Counted from the first letter of the stretch, positions 8,924-18,263 are shown. The stretch is DNA of 64,000 nt from Bordetella parapertussis (GCA_945866125.1 CAMBFZ010000006.1:62001-126000), one strand, 5' to 3'. Translations and numbers: made by a program. Notes: generated from the sequence alone by a model not told the origin.

Positions 8924-9520
8924 ATGTCCCAGCCACGCAAAGCAGAAATCGTTCGCGACACCAGTGAGACCCAGATCCGGGTTGCGATCAATATTGATGG
9001 CACCGGCCAGCAAAAGCTCAATACGGGTGTGCCTTTCCTTGACCACATGCTCGACCAGATCGCCCGTCATGGCTTAATTGACCTCGACGTTGAAGCCAAA
9101 GGCGACCTGCACATTGACGCCCACCATACCGTGGAAGACGTCGGGATTACCCTGGGTCAGGCTTTCGCCAAAGCGATGGGTGACAAAAAAGGTATCCGCC
9201 GCTATGGTCATGCGTATGTGCCCCTTGACGAAGCGCTCTCGCGTGTGGTGATCGACTTTTCCGGTCGCCCTGGGCTCGAATTTCACGTGCCCTTTAAGCG
9301 CTCGATGATTGGCTCTTTTGATGTCGACCTGACCCACGAATTTTTTCAGGGCTTTGTCAACCACGCGTTGGCCACTCTGCACATAGATAATCTGCGCGGC
9401 GAAAACGCCCATCACCAGTGTGAAACTGTGTTCAAGGCCTTCGGCCGCGCCTTGCGTATGGCCGCCGAACTTGATGCGCGCGCAGCCGGCACCATTCCAT
9501 CGACCAAGGGCAGCCTCTAA
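8924..9520 (+). CDS. hisB: Imidazoleglycerol-phosphate dehydratase
   Basis: A monofunctional, 198-residue IGP dehydratase without the phosphatase domain fused in enterics. Its two Mn-binding repeats are visible as DHMLDQIARHG with DAHHTVEDVGI, and NAHHQCETVFKAFGRAL. Histidinol phosphatase must therefore be encoded elsewhere. It lies 15 bases after hisC. Confidence 0.97.
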   Translation: MSQPRKAEIVRDTSETQIRVAINIDGTGQQKLNTGVPFLDHMLDQIARHGLIDLDVEAKGDLHIDAHHTVEDVGITLGQAFAKAMGDKKGIRRYGHAYVPLDEALSRVVIDFSGRPGLEFHVPFKRSMIGSFDVDLTHEFFQGFVNHALATLHIDNLRGENAHHQCETVFKAFGRALRMAAELDARAAGTIPSTKGSL

Positions 9521-9574
9521 CCGCGCCAACGACGACCATAATCATGGTGTGTCCGGGCAGGCTTGATTTTTTTC

Positions 9575-10213
9575 ATGAATAAAATCGTAGTTGTGGATTA
9601 CGGCATGGGCAACCTGCGCTCGGTAGCGCAGGCCCTCATGCATGTTGCGCCTGAAGCTGATGTGCGCATCTCCGGTGAGCCCGATGTGATCCGTGCGGCT
9701 GACCGGCTGGTGCTGCCGGGGCAGGGTGCCATGCCGGACTGTATGCAATCCTTGCGTGCCTCGGGCGTACTTGAGGCGGTGCTTGAGGGCGCGCGCAACA
9801 AGCCGCTGTTTGGCGTGTGTGTCGGCGAGCAAATGCTCTTTGACCGTAGCGACGAGGGGGACGCCGGGTGTTTGGGGCTGATGCCGGGCAAAGTCGTCCG
9901 CTTTGATTTAGAAGGACAGGTTCAGCCTGATGGTTCGCGCTACAAAGTGCCGCAGATGGGCTGGAATCAGGTGCATCAGTTGCAAGCGCATCCCTTGTGG
10001 GCGGGGGTGCCCGACCAGAGTTATTTTTATTTTGTGCATAGTTACTATGCGGTGCCAGTTAACCCGGCACATGCGCTGGCTGAGACGCACTACGGCGCGC
10101 CATTTTGTTCTGCTGCGGGCCGGGATAATCTCTTTGCCACGCAATTTCATCCTGAAAAAAGTGCATCAGCTGGTTTGCAGTTGTATAAAAATTTTGTACA
10201 TTGGACGCCTTGA
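9575..10213 (+). CDS. hisH: Imidazole glycerol phosphate synthase, glutaminase subunit
   Basis: HisH is the class I glutamine amidotransferase that feeds ammonia to HisF. The ATG at 9575 gives the standard N-terminus MNKIVVVDYGMGNLRS; the open frame reaches a TTG at 9563 that adds only four residues. The nucleophile Cys is in GVCVGEQML, and the His-Glu pair is in FHPEKS. Length is 212 residues. HisH and HisF form one complex. Confidence 0.96.
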   Translation: MNKIVVVDYGMGNLRSVAQALMHVAPEADVRISGEPDVIRAADRLVLPGQGAMPDCMQSLRASGVLEAVLEGARNKPLFGVCVGEQMLFDRSDEGDAGCLGLMPGKVVRFDLEGQVQPDGSRYKVPQMGWNQVHQLQAHPLWAGVPDQSYFYFVHSYYAVPVNPAHALAETHYGAPFCSAAGRDNLFATQFHPEKSASAGLQLYKNFVHWTP

Positions 10214-10261
10214 TCCAAATTTTTAGCCTTCTCTTTTTTAATTTCTTACTTCTTCGTAGCC

Positions 10262-11053
10262 ATGCTGCTCATACCCGCGATTGATCTTAAAGACGGCCAC
10301 TGCGTTCGCTTGAAGCAGGGCGACATGGAACAAGTCACCGTGTTTTCCGAAGATCCCGGCCAAATGGCCCGGCACTGGCTGTTGCAGGGTGCGCGTCGCC
10401 TGCATCTGGTGGACTTGAACGGTGCCTTTGCCGGCAAGCCTAAAAACGGTGCTGCGGTCAAATCGATCATTGCCGCCGTTCGCGAGTTTGCACTCGAGTA
10501 TAACGTTGACGAAATTCCGATTCAGCTCGGTGGTGGCATCCGTGATTTGGACACCATCGAACGCTATCTCGATGGCGGGCTCTCTTACATCATCATCGGC
10601 ACGGCCGCTGTAAAAAGTCCGGGCTTTCTGCACGATGCCTGCAGCGCTTTTCCGGGACAGATTATCGTCGGGCTTGATGCCAAAGATGGCAAAGTTGCGA
10701 CCGACGGCTGGAGCAAACTCTCTGGTCATGAAGTCATTGACTTGGCCAAAAAATTCGAAGACTACGGCTGCGAAGCCATCGTCTATACCGACATCGGTCG
10801 CGACGGCATGATGAAGGGCGTCAATATCGAAGCCACTGTCAAGCTCGCACAAAGCATGACCATTCCCGTCATCGCCTCAGGTGGCGTGCACACCATCACC
10901 GATGTCGAAGCCCTGTGCGCGGTGCAGGACGAGGGCGTGGAAGGCGTCATCTGTGGCCGTTCGATTTACGAAGGCACGCTTGATCTGCGTTCCGCGCAAG
11001 ACCGCGCCGACGAACTCTCCGGCGATCTTGACGAGTTCGACGACGAAGACTGA
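10262..11053 (+). CDS. hisA: ProFAR isomerase
   Basis: HisA isomerises N'-formimino-5-aminoimidazole carboxamide ribotide (ProFAR) in the histidine pathway. It is a half-barrel duplication relative of HisF. N-terminal LLIPAIDLKDGHCVRLKQGD carries the catalytic Asp, and IVYTDIGRDGMMKG the second. The C-terminus ends in an acidic tail (LSGDLDEFDDED), giving 263 residues, somewhat longer than the common 245-250. hisF starts one base after its stop. Confidence 0.97.
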   Translation: MLLIPAIDLKDGHCVRLKQGDMEQVTVFSEDPGQMARHWLLQGARRLHLVDLNGAFAGKPKNGAAVKSIIAAVREFALEYNVDEIPIQLGGGIRDLDTIERYLDGGLSYIIIGTAAVKSPGFLHDACSAFPGQIIVGLDAKDGKVATDGWSKLSGHEVIDLAKKFEDYGCEAIVYTDIGRDGMMKGVNIEATVKLAQSMTIPVIASGGVHTITDVEALCAVQDEGVEGVICGRSIYEGTLDLRSAQDRADELSGDLDEFDDED

Positions 11054-11054
11054 C

Positions 11055-11819
11055 ATGACCCTGGCCAAGCGCATCATTCCTTGCCTCGACGTCACCGCAG
11101 GCAGAGTCGTCAAAGGGATTAACTTCCTCGAATTGCGTGACGCCGGCGATCCGGTCGAGATTGCACGCCGCTATGATGGAGAAGGCGCAGATGAGCTTAC
11201 CTTTCTGGACATTACGGCCTCCTCGGACGAGCGCGATCTCATTCTTCACATCATCGAAGCCGTTGCCTCCCAAGTGTTTATTCCGCTCACCGTCGGCGGT
11301 GGGGTGCGGGTGGTTGAAGACGTGCGTCGTTTGCTTAATGCCGGTGCTGACAAAGTCAGCATTAACACGTCGGCCGTCACTAATCCGCAATTGGTGGCTG
11401 AAGCCGCCCAAAAATATGGCTCGCAATGTATCGTTGTGGCCATTGATGCCAAGCGCAGTGCTGCGGGCCATTGGGAAGTTTTCACGCACGGTGGGCGTCG
11501 TGCGACTGGTTTGGATGTGGTCGAATGGGCGCAGAAAATGCAGGCGCTTGGTGCGGGCGAAATTCTACTCACAAGCATGGACCGCGACGGCACCAAGTCC
11601 GGTTTTGATTTGCCCTTGACGCGCGCGGTGTCGGACGCTTTGTCCATCCCGGTGATTGCATCCGGTGGTGTCGGTGGCTTGCAAGATCTTGCTGACGGCA
11701 TCAAAGAAGGACATGCCGATGCGGTCCTCGCTGCGAGCATTTTTCATTACGGTCAGCACAGCGTGCAGGAAGCCAAACGTTTCATGGCTGCGCAGCATAT
11801 CCCAATGAGACTGGCATGA
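11055..11819 (+). CDS. hisF: Imidazole glycerol phosphate synthase, cyclase subunit
   Basis: HisF is the (beta-alpha)8 barrel that uses HisH-derived ammonia to form IGP and AICAR. The ATG at 11055 gives the conserved MTLAKRIIPCLDVTAGRVVKG; the open frame runs further up into hisA, but that part is out-of-frame coding there. The second catalytic Asp is in TSMDRDGTKSGFD. Length is 254 residues. The stop overlaps hisI by four bases (ATGA). Confidence 0.97.
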   Translation: MTLAKRIIPCLDVTAGRVVKGINFLELRDAGDPVEIARRYDGEGADELTFLDITASSDERDLILHIIEAVASQVFIPLTVGGGVRVVEDVRRLLNAGADKVSINTSAVTNPQLVAEAAQKYGSQCIVVAIDAKRSAAGHWEVFTHGGRRATGLDVVEWAQKMQALGAGEILLTSMDRDGTKSGFDLPLTRAVSDALSIPVIASGGVGGLQDLADGIKEGHADAVLAASIFHYGQHSVQEAKRFMAAQHIPMRLA

Positions 11820-12220
11820 ACGCGGCGCCAAAATGGCTCGATCAAATCAAATGGGATGCGCAGGGTTTGGTGCCTGTGATTGCTCAGGAAGTTGGCTCCA
11901 ATGATGTGTTGATGTTCGCTTGGATGAACCGTGATGCGCTGGCGCGCACGGTGGCATCGGGTCAGGCCGTGTACTGGAGCCGGTCGCGCAACAAGCTCTG
12001 GCACAAAGGAGAAGAGTCGGGGCACTTTCAGCAAGTGCATGAGATCCGCCTCGATTGTGATGAAGACGTCGTACTGTTAAAAATCGAACAGGTTGGTAAG
12101 CTGGCCTGTCATACGGGCCGGCATTCCTGTTTTTTTCAGAAATTGGATGCCCATGAGGGCGAGCCTGACTGGGTCGTTGTCGATCCTGTGCTGAAAAATC
12201 CCACTGACATTTATAAATAA
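11816..12220 (+). CDS. hisI: Phosphoribosyl-AMP cyclohydrolase
   Basis: A stand-alone 134-residue HisI, opening the purine ring of PR-AMP. Metal-binding signature residues are visible in LDCDEDVVLLKIEQ and in ACHTGRHSCFF. The conserved LMFAWMNRDAL and YWSRSRNKLWHKGEESG motifs are intact. In enterics it is fused to HisE; here hisE is a separate gene six bases downstream, as usual in betaproteobacteria. Confidence 0.97.
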   Translation: MNAAPKWLDQIKWDAQGLVPVIAQEVGSNDVLMFAWMNRDALARTVASGQAVYWSRSRNKLWHKGEESGHFQQVHEIRLDCDEDVVLLKIEQVGKLACHTGRHSCFFQKLDAHEGEPDWVVVDPVLKNPTDIYK

Positions 12221-12226
12221 AACACG

Positions 12227-12598
12227 ATGAGCGATATCCTGCAGCGCCTGGCCGAAGTCATAGAGTCGCGCAAACCCGAGTTGGGTGGCGACCCCGAGCG
12301 GTCTTATATTGCACGGCTGTTTACCAAAGGCGACGATGCCATTTTGAAAAAAATCGGCGAAGAGGCCACGGAGACGGTAATGGCGGCCAAGGACGTCAGA
12401 GCGGGTGCGGATGCGTCCAAGTTGATCTATGAGTGTGCTGATTTATGGTTTCACTCGCTCATCATGCTGTCGCGCTTTGGGCTTTCGCCGCAGCAGGTAT
12501 TGGATGAGTTGGCACGGCGCGAAGGGCTCTCAGGGATCGAAGAAATGGCCAATCGCAAGTTGCAGCAACGCGAAGCCGCCGAAGGCCAAAAAAATTAA
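12227..12598 (+). CDS. hisE: Phosphoribosyl-ATP pyrophosphohydrolase
   Basis: HisE removes pyrophosphate from PR-ATP, the second step of the pathway. The 123-residue MazG-like alpha-helical protein has YIARLFTKGDDAILKKIGEEATE with the Mg-binding acidic residues. It is the last his gene of the run. Confidence 0.95.
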   Translation: MSDILQRLAEVIESRKPELGGDPERSYIARLFTKGDDAILKKIGEEATETVMAAKDVRAGADASKLIYECADLWFHSLIMLSRFGLSPQQVLDELARREGLSGIEEMANRKLQQREAAEGQKN

Positions 12599-12648
12599 GT
12601 CCCCGCGCGTAAACCATGCACGACAATTGAAACCAGAGGAGACAGGCC

Positions 12649-13011
12649 TTGGATAACTGTATTTTTTGCAAGATCGCTGCGGGCAAGATCCCGGCAAAAC
12701 TCATTTATGAAGATCAGGATTTGATCGCTTTTCATGATATCAACCCAGCTTCGCCTGTGCATTTTCTGATCGTGCCGCGCGAGCACATTCCGACCTTGGC
12801 CGACAGTGGTGCGAACCACGCCCCATTGTTGGGTAAAATGATGCTGCTTGCACCAAAACTGGCAGACGAACTGGGATGCAACTACCGGGCAGCGGCCGGC
12901 GAGCCGGCTGGCGGCTTCAAGGCGCTCATCAATACCGGTCCGGATGGCGGTCAAGAGGTGTACCATCTGCATCTGCACGTAATGGGTGGCCCGCGTCCTT
13001 GGCGCGGATAG
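12649..13011 (+). CDS. HIT-family nucleotide hydrolase (HinT-like)
   Basis: A 120-residue histidine-triad protein acting on nucleoside phosphoramidates. It is read from TTG at 12649, chosen because it yields the standard N-terminus DNCIFCKIAAGKIPAK and a GAGGAG ribosome site lies a few bases upstream. The HIT motif HLHLHV near residue 107 is complete. It sits between hisE and tatA, its usual place in Burkholderiales. Confidence 0.93.
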   Translation: MDNCIFCKIAAGKIPAKLIYEDQDLIAFHDINPASPVHFLIVPREHIPTLADSGANHAPLLGKMMLLAPKLADELGCNYRAAAGEPAGGFKALINTGPDGGQEVYHLHLHVMGGPRPWRG

Positions 13012-13078
13012 CGCTCATGCAGGCAGCAATAAACGATTTCATGAGACTTGAACCTACGGGTTCTGTAAGGAGAAAATA

Positions 13079-13300
13079 ATGGGTTCATTTAGCATTTGGC
13101 ACTGGGTTATCGTGCTCGTCATCGTCATGCTCGTGTTCGGCACCAAAAAGCTGGGCAACATCGGCGGTGACCTTGGTAAGGCTGTCAAAGGCTTTAAAGA
13201 TGGTGTCAAGGGCGCAGAAGACGACAAGTCCGCTGCACCATCCCCAGTTGCTGAGAAAGCCACCATTGACGTTGAAGCCAAAGAAAAATCCAAAAGCTAA
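13079..13300 (+). CDS. tatA: Sec-independent translocase subunit TatA
   Basis: TatA forms the protein-conducting oligomer of the Tat system. The 73-residue product has the N-terminal membrane helix, the LVFGTKKLGNIGGDLGKAVKGFK hinge and amphipathic helix, and an acidic/lysine-rich tail. An AAGGAGA ribosome site lies just before ATG. tatB and tatC follow, giving a complete system. The Rieske protein encoded at 18.5 kb is a likely Tat client. Confidence 0.95.
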   Translation: MGSFSIWHWVIVLVIVMLVFGTKKLGNIGGDLGKAVKGFKDGVKGAEDDKSAAPSPVAEKATIDVEAKEKSKS

Positions 13301-13371
13301 GACGCTTCGTAGCTATGCTGGCGCGCAGTACTGGCGCGCCACTGCCTGCGCCCTTCTGATTCCCTGCTCCC

Positions 13372-13878
13372 ATGATTGATTTAGGCATCACCAAAATCGC
13401 GCTCATCGGTGCGGTCGCGCTTGTCGTGATCGGCCCCGAGAAGCTGCCTGCTGTCGCGCGTATGGCCGGTACCTTGTTTGGTCGTGCGCAGCGCTATATC
13501 AGCAGCGTCAAGGCCGAGGTCAATCGCGAGATGCAGATGGATGAGTTGCGCAAGATGCAGGAAAACATTCGCGAAGCCGCACAGACGGTCAACAAAACGG
13601 TCGCTGATGATATTGCCGAAGCCAGCCAGGATTTTACGGAAGCCATTGCCGAAGCCAACGATGCCTTTACCGGCAGTGACAGCTTGTACCGCGGCCCTAG
13701 TCCCGATGATCTCGCCTACAAGAGCCGTGATTTTCGCAAGAAAAAACTGATGCAATCCTCTTCTTTACCCATGTGGTTCAAGCGGCACACTGGACGCAAA
13801 TCCCGCGTAATGTCAGGTGCTGCCCGTGTCGCCCGTTACCGGCCTGCCAGCAGCAAATCTGTGAAATTTTTCAATTAA
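13372..13878 (+). CDS. tatB: Sec-independent translocase subunit TatB
   Basis: A 168-residue TatB with the short N-terminal helix (DLGITKIALIGAVALVVIGPEKLPAVA) followed by a long amphipathic helix and a basic tail. TatB and TatC form the receptor for twin-arginine signal peptides. Its stop is immediately followed by the tatC ATG. Confidence 0.95.
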   Translation: MIDLGITKIALIGAVALVVIGPEKLPAVARMAGTLFGRAQRYISSVKAEVNREMQMDELRKMQENIREAAQTVNKTVADDIAEASQDFTEAIAEANDAFTGSDSLYRGPSPDDLAYKSRDFRKKKLMQSSSLPMWFKRHTGRKSRVMSGAARVARYRPASSKSVKFFN

Positions 13879-14646
13879 ATGTCAGACTCATCTGAACCTA
13901 GCAGCATGCAAGAGACGTTCATCTCGCATCTGGTTGAATTGCGCACGCGCTTAGTACGTGCGTCGGTGGTGGTGCTGGCCGTGTTTATTGTTCTCTTCAC
14001 CTTGTGGCCCGGCGCAGCCGTCATTTACGACTGGCTCGCGCAGCCGATGATGAACGCACTGCCGGCGGGCTCTAAGATGATTGCCACCGGTGTAGTCACG
14101 CCATTTTTGATTCCGATGAAAGTGACGATGATGTTGGCAGTGATGGTATCGCTGCCTTGGGTGCTTTATCAGGCTTGGGCGTTTATCGCGCCCGGCTTAT
14201 ATCTGCACGAAAAACGACTGGTCGCGCCGTTGGTCATTTCTTCTTCAGTGCTGTTTTTAGTCGGTGTCGCGTTCTGCTATTTCTTTGTCTTTGGCACCGT
14301 CTTCAAATTCATCAACGAATTCGCACCGAAGTCGATTTCGGTCGCGCCGGACATCGAGAATTATTTTGATTTCGTCTTGACCATGTGCATGGCTTTTGGC
14401 CTGACCTTCGAAGTGCCTGTGGTGGTAGTGGTGCTGGTCCGAATGGGATTGGTCACAGTAGAAAAACTCAAAGCCATTCGCCCTTATGTGATTGTGGGCG
14501 CCTTTGTGATCGCTGCGGTGGTGACCCCGCCCGACATCATGAGCCAGCTGTTCCTAGCCATTCCGCTGTGCTTGCTGTACGAAGTTGGTTTGTTAGTGGC
14601 GCCTTTTTTCCAGCGTGCCACGCAAGCACCCGAAGAGGCAGTCTGA
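13879..14646 (+). CDS. tatC: Sec-independent translocase subunit TatC
   Basis: A 255-residue polytopic membrane protein with the TatC hallmark N-terminus FISHLVELRTRLVRA and six hydrophobic segments, including the FINEFAPKSI loop. It recognises the RR signal peptide. It ends nine bases before a convergent DUF2461 gene; no clear terminator hairpin is seen in that gap. Confidence 0.96.
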   Translation: MSDSSEPSSMQETFISHLVELRTRLVRASVVVLAVFIVLFTLWPGAAVIYDWLAQPMMNALPAGSKMIATGVVTPFLIPMKVTMMLAVMVSLPWVLYQAWAFIAPGLYLHEKRLVAPLVISSSVLFLVGVAFCYFFVFGTVFKFINEFAPKSISVAPDIENYFDFVLTMCMAFGLTFEVPVVVVVLVRMGLVTVEKLKAIRPYVIVGAFVIAAVVTPPDIMSQLFLAIPLCLLYEVGLLVAPFFQRATQAPEEAV

Positions 14647-14655
14647 ACGTCAGCC

Positions 14656-15345
14656 TTACACAGATTCACCACTTAAACCGGCTGCACGCAGCCATTTCAC
14701 TAGCGGTGCGGCAGCCTTAAAATCTTCCAGTAATCGTGCTGGTAATTCAGCCGGCATCATGGTTTTTACGCTACGCTCCCGCCAAGCGATGAAACTCTTA
14801 AGCTTGAGCTGTTCACCGTGCGGCGCGTCGACATCAAAACCTCTGGGCAGGCGGAGTAGCGTATCGGTCTGCTGCAGCCCACCAAAATTCTCCTGCAAGC
14901 CTTTGTCTTTGAGTAGCTTGCCAAAGCTTCTGGCATCAGCCACCACATGTGCGCGGATTGCGCGCAGACGTTCTGAGGGCGGACGGTATTCTCCACCGGC
15001 TGAGAGCAGATTGCCTTGCGCGTCGAGTTGAAAATAATAGGCCGGGCCGCCACCTTGACTAGGCTTTTTTAAGCCGCTCGCCGTGATGGCCGCAGAAAAA
15101 GTGGTTTTGTACGGATCGCCGCCGCGTGCAAAACGCAAGTCGCGGTTGATCCGGAACAGCGCTTTTTTAGGATTACATAGCGCAATGGCCGGATCAAAAG
15201 GAATGATGCCGGCAATGAGTGCCGTTACCAGTTCGAGTAGCTCCGCGCGCAGAATATCGTAGCGGGGCTTGTTCATTACAAACCACGCGCGGTTGTTGTT
15301 TTCCTCAAGCTCATGCAGGAATTGGGTCAGGTCGCGCAGGTGCAT
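14656..15345 (-). CDS. DUF2461 (TIGR02453) family protein
   Basis: A 229-residue protein of the DUF2461 family, identified by the N-terminal LTQFLHELEENNNRAWFVMNKPRYD, by KKALFRINRDLRFARGGDPYKT and by YYFQLDAQGNLLSAGGEY. The biochemical function is unknown. It is convergent with tatC and lies nine bases after the stop of the upstream protease gene on the same strand, so the two may be co-transcribed. Confidence 0.88.
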   Translation of the reverse strand: MHLRDLTQFLHELEENNNRAWFVMNKPRYDILRAELLELVTALIAGIIPFDPAIALCNPKKALFRINRDLRFARGGDPYKTTFSAAITASGLKKPSQGGGPAYYFQLDAQGNLLSAGGEYRPPSERLRAIRAHVVADARSFGKLLKDKGLQENFGGLQQTDTLLRLPRGFDVDAPHGEQLKLKSFIAWRERSVKTMMPAELPARLLEDFKAAAPLVKWLRAAGLSGESV

Positions 15346-15354
15346 AACAGAGGC

Positions 15355-16521
15355 TTATTCGCCTTCCTGTAAAGCGGGCTGCTTCATGCGTGGACGCTTG
15401 CCGATGATGACCTCTACGGTCGCCTCGCGGGATTTGCGCAGAATGCTCATTTTCACCTGCTCGCCCGGTTTTAATTGGGCTACCAGGTTGAGCATGGAGA
15501 CGGTGTCAGAGACAGGCTTGTCTGCCACCGAAAGCAAAATATCTCCTGGCTTAATACCAGCTTTTTCGGCCGGGCCGCCCTTGAGCACGCCGGCAATGAT
15601 CGTACCCGATGTTTTTTCCAGGCCGAAGCTTTGCGCTAGTTCGGGTGTAATGTCTTGCGGTTCGACACCGATCCAGCCGCGCACGACTTGTCCGTTTTTG
15701 ATGATGGACTCCATCACCGTCTTGACCGTTGTAACGGGGATCGCAAAGCCGATACCCAGAGAGCCGCCGCTGCGCGAATAAATAGCCGTATTGATGCCCA
15801 GCAGATGACCATTGGTATCAATCAATGCGCCACCCGAATTACCCGGATTGATCGCGGCATCCGTTTGAATAAAATTTTCAAAGGTATTAATACCGAGATG
15901 ATTGCGTCCGAGGGCAGAGATAATTCCCATCGTCACGGTCTGGCCCACACCGAAGGGATTGCCGATGGCCAGCACGACATCACCGACTTTGGCATTGTCT
16001 AATTGTCCCAGCGTGATAGCGGGGAGATTTTTCAGATTGATACGAATCACCGCGAGATCGGTCTCGGGATCGCTGCCAATCACTTTAGCCGGTACCTTAC
16101 GGCCATCGGCGAGTGCTACCTCAATTTCGTCGGCGGCTTCAATGACATGATTATTCGTCAGGATGTAACCTTCCGGACTCACCACCACGCCAGAGCCGAG
16201 GCTGAATTGCTGTTCGTCAGGCCGGCCCAGAGCGCCATCGCCAAAAAAGCGGCGCAACATCGGATCATTGTTGAACGGATGCGGGGATTGCTTGGCTTCT
16301 TTGGTCGTGAAAATATTGACCACCGCCGGCATGGCTTGCCGCGACGCTTCGCGATAGGTATTGGCGGGTGCGCCAGTGCCGGTAGCTTGCTGCACCGGTA
16401 TGACGGCAGTTTCAATCTGCCTGTTGCGAGTAATCCATTCGGGCTTGAGGCTCGCTACAATGAACCACAGAGCAAGACCAACGGTGACGGTTTGGGCAAA
16501 TAACAGCCAGAGACGGCGCAT
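15355..16521 (-). CDS. DegS/DegQ-type periplasmic serine protease, single PDZ
   Basis: A 388-residue HtrA-family protease. The ATG at 16521 is used because it starts an N-terminal membrane anchor (about residues 4-24); the open frame runs 17 residues further. The catalytic triad is visible: H125 in LTNNHVIEA, D155 in DPETDLAVI and S229 in NPGNSGG. A single PDZ domain follows (about 285-375), so the layout is that of membrane-anchored DegS rather than two-PDZ DegP/DegQ. It is divergent from the Nif3-like gene with only 14 bases between start codons. Confidence 0.92.
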   Translation of the reverse strand: MRRLWLLFAQTVTVGLALWFIVASLKPEWITRNRQIETAVIPVQQATGTGAPANTYREASRQAMPAVVNIFTTKEAKQSPHPFNNDPMLRRFFGDGALGRPDEQQFSLGSGVVVSPEGYILTNNHVIEAADEIEVALADGRKVPAKVIGSDPETDLAVIRINLKNLPAITLGQLDNAKVGDVVLAIGNPFGVGQTVTMGIISALGRNHLGINTFENFIQTDAAINPGNSGGALIDTNGHLLGINTAIYSRSGGSLGIGFAIPVTTVKTVMESIIKNGQVVRGWIGVEPQDITPELAQSFGLEKTSGTIIAGVLKGGPAEKAGIKPGDILLSVADKPVSDTVSMLNLVAQLKPGEQVKMSILRKSREATVEVIIGKRPRMKQPALQEGE

Positions 16522-16535
16522 AGCGAGGACAGGAA

Positions 16536-17300
16536 ATGAATAACAGAAATGTAGATCGGGACGATTTAGCAAAACATTTAGCGACGACCCTCGATATTAA
16601 CCGCTTTCGCGATTACTGCCCAAATGGCTTGCAGGTTGAAGGCCGCAGGCACATCAAGCACTTGGTTACCGGTGTGACGGCGAGTCTGGCATTACTCGAA
16701 GCGGCACATGCTGCAGGTGCGGATGCCGTGTTGGTACATCACGGGTATTTCTGGCGCGGCGAGGACGCCCGCGTGATCGGTCCTCAGCAGCGACGCTTAA
16801 AACTTTTGCTCACACAAGACATCAATTTATTCGCCTATCACCTGCCGCTCGATGCGCATCCGACAATGGGTAACAATGCCCAACTCGGTGAGCGACTTGG
16901 TTTTTTTGCGGAGGGCCATTTTGGTGAGCAAGATCTGGGCTGGTTGGGTAGGCCAGCTGAGATCACGCAGACGGTCGCCGACCTGGCGCGGCTTGTTGAG
17001 CAAGTCTTGGGGCGCGCACCGATGGTGATTGGTGATACTACGCAGCGCTTAGGGCGTGTAGGCTGGTGTACAGGTGCGGCACAAAACGCACTGTGCGACG
17101 CGATTGTCGCCGGCGCCAACACCTACCTCAGTGGAGAAATTTCTGAGCAGACTGTGCATCTTGCGCGCGAGTCAGGTGTGGCCTATCTGGCTTGCGGTCA
17201 TCACGCAACGGAGCGCTACGGCGTGCAGGCGCTCGGTGATTATCTGGCGCAGCAATTCGGACTGCGACATCAATTTATTGATTGCGCCAATCCAGTTTAA
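16536..17300 (+). CDS. Nif3-like dinuclear metal-centre protein
   Basis: A 254-residue YbgI/NIF3-family protein. Metal-binding residues are suggested by LVHHGYFWRG, AYHLPLDAHPTMGNN and CGHHATERYG. Relatives bind two metal ions and have a proposed GTP cyclohydrolase-related fold; the cellular role is not settled. It reads outward from the protease gene. A weak hairpin with a T-rich tail lies about 100 bases after its stop (17398-17414). Confidence 0.9.
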   Translation: MNNRNVDRDDLAKHLATTLDINRFRDYCPNGLQVEGRRHIKHLVTGVTASLALLEAAHAAGADAVLVHHGYFWRGEDARVIGPQQRRLKLLLTQDINLFAYHLPLDAHPTMGNNAQLGERLGFFAEGHFGEQDLGWLGRPAEITQTVADLARLVEQVLGRAPMVIGDTTQRLGRVGWCTGAAQNALCDAIVAGANTYLSGEISEQTVHLARESGVAYLACGHHATERYGVQALGDYLAQQFGLRHQFIDCANPV

Positions 17301-17549
17301 TTAATTCGTTGATCGCCCAAAACATCCTGGGCAAGTGCGGGTGCAGTATGTGCGATCAGAGTCCCGGTTAATTTTTATCGAACGAGATAAATAAAAGTAC
17401 GATTTTTTATCGTATTTGATTTGTTATTCGGCCAAACTGCGAAAATAAACGTAGCGATTCTGGTTAAATCGAATGAGCGTGGAACCAAGTATGTCTGACT
17501 GCGCACGGACTGCCATTGCGTTATAGCGCTCACTTAAAGCTGGACCATC

Positions 17550-18263
17550 ATGTTGGAAATTTTTTTTGAACTGCCCACGCGCGTCATGGTGGTGGAAGAT
17601 GATGCGGTAACGCGTCGCCTCTTGTGTAATGCGATCGAGCTCGAGTCGACCATGATGCTCAGCGGCGCATTTAGTTCGGTTGCCACTGCCATTGATTGGC
17701 TTACGCTAGAAACAGTTGATTTGCTGTTGACCGATCTCGGCTTACCGGATGGATCGGGGTTAAAGATTATTCATGCCTGCCGCCGCCTTGCGCCGGCCGC
17801 GGACATTATGGTCATTACGATGTCGAGCGACGAAGAAAACGTACTGGCTTGCATTGAGGCGGGCGCCTCAGGTTACGTGCTCAAAGAGGCAGGTCATATC
17901 GATATTGTGCGTGCGCTCCTGGAAGTGCGCGCCGGAGGCTCGCCGATTAGCCCGGTGATCGCTCGAAAAATATTGGCGCGTATGCGCAAGTCCAGGCCAC
18001 GTGCGGGGGCAGGCGATTATAGCGATGTTAGTGCCGTGCTGACGCCGCGCGAAAATACGATTCTTGAGTTCATTGCGCGCGGCGATAGTTACGTCAAAGT
18101 CGCCAAGGAGCTAGGTGTCTCGGTTGGCACGGTGCAGACCCATGTGAAGCACATCTACGGAAAGCTATCCGTGCACTCGCGTGGCGAGGCAGTCTACGAA
18201 GCGCAGCGGCGCGGTCTGCTGCAGATCGGCATCAGCAAAAGTCGGCGGCGTTCGGTGGACTAG
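17550..18263 (+). CDS. LuxR/NarL-family response regulator
   Basis: A 237-residue two-domain regulator. The receiver domain (about 10-130) keeps the acidic pair E16-D17-D18, phosphoacceptor D62 in LLLTDLGLPDG, and the Lys in YVLKEAG. A LuxR-type helix-turn-helix (about 165-230) follows, beginning LTPRENTILEFIARGDSYVKVA. There is no histidine kinase beside it, so the partner is unknown. It lies directly upstream of petABC on the same strand, but a separate promoter before petA argues against one operon. An alternative start is the Met at residue 13. Confidence 0.88.
   Translation: MLEIFFELPTRVMVVEDDAVTRRLLCNAIELESTMMLSGAFSSVATAIDWLTLETVDLLLTDLGLPDGSGLKIIHACRRLAPAADIMVITMSSDEENVLACIEAGASGYVLKEAGHIDIVRALLEVRAGGSPISPVIARKILARMRKSRPRAGAGDYSDVSAVLTPRENTILEFIARGDSYVKVAKELGVSVGTVQTHVKHIYGKLSVHSRGEAVYEAQRRGLLQIGISKSRRRSVD

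Noticed and set aside
10881..11054. Upstream part of the long frame that contains hisF
   Set aside because: This part overlaps hisA out of frame; the standard HisF N-terminus begins at 11055.
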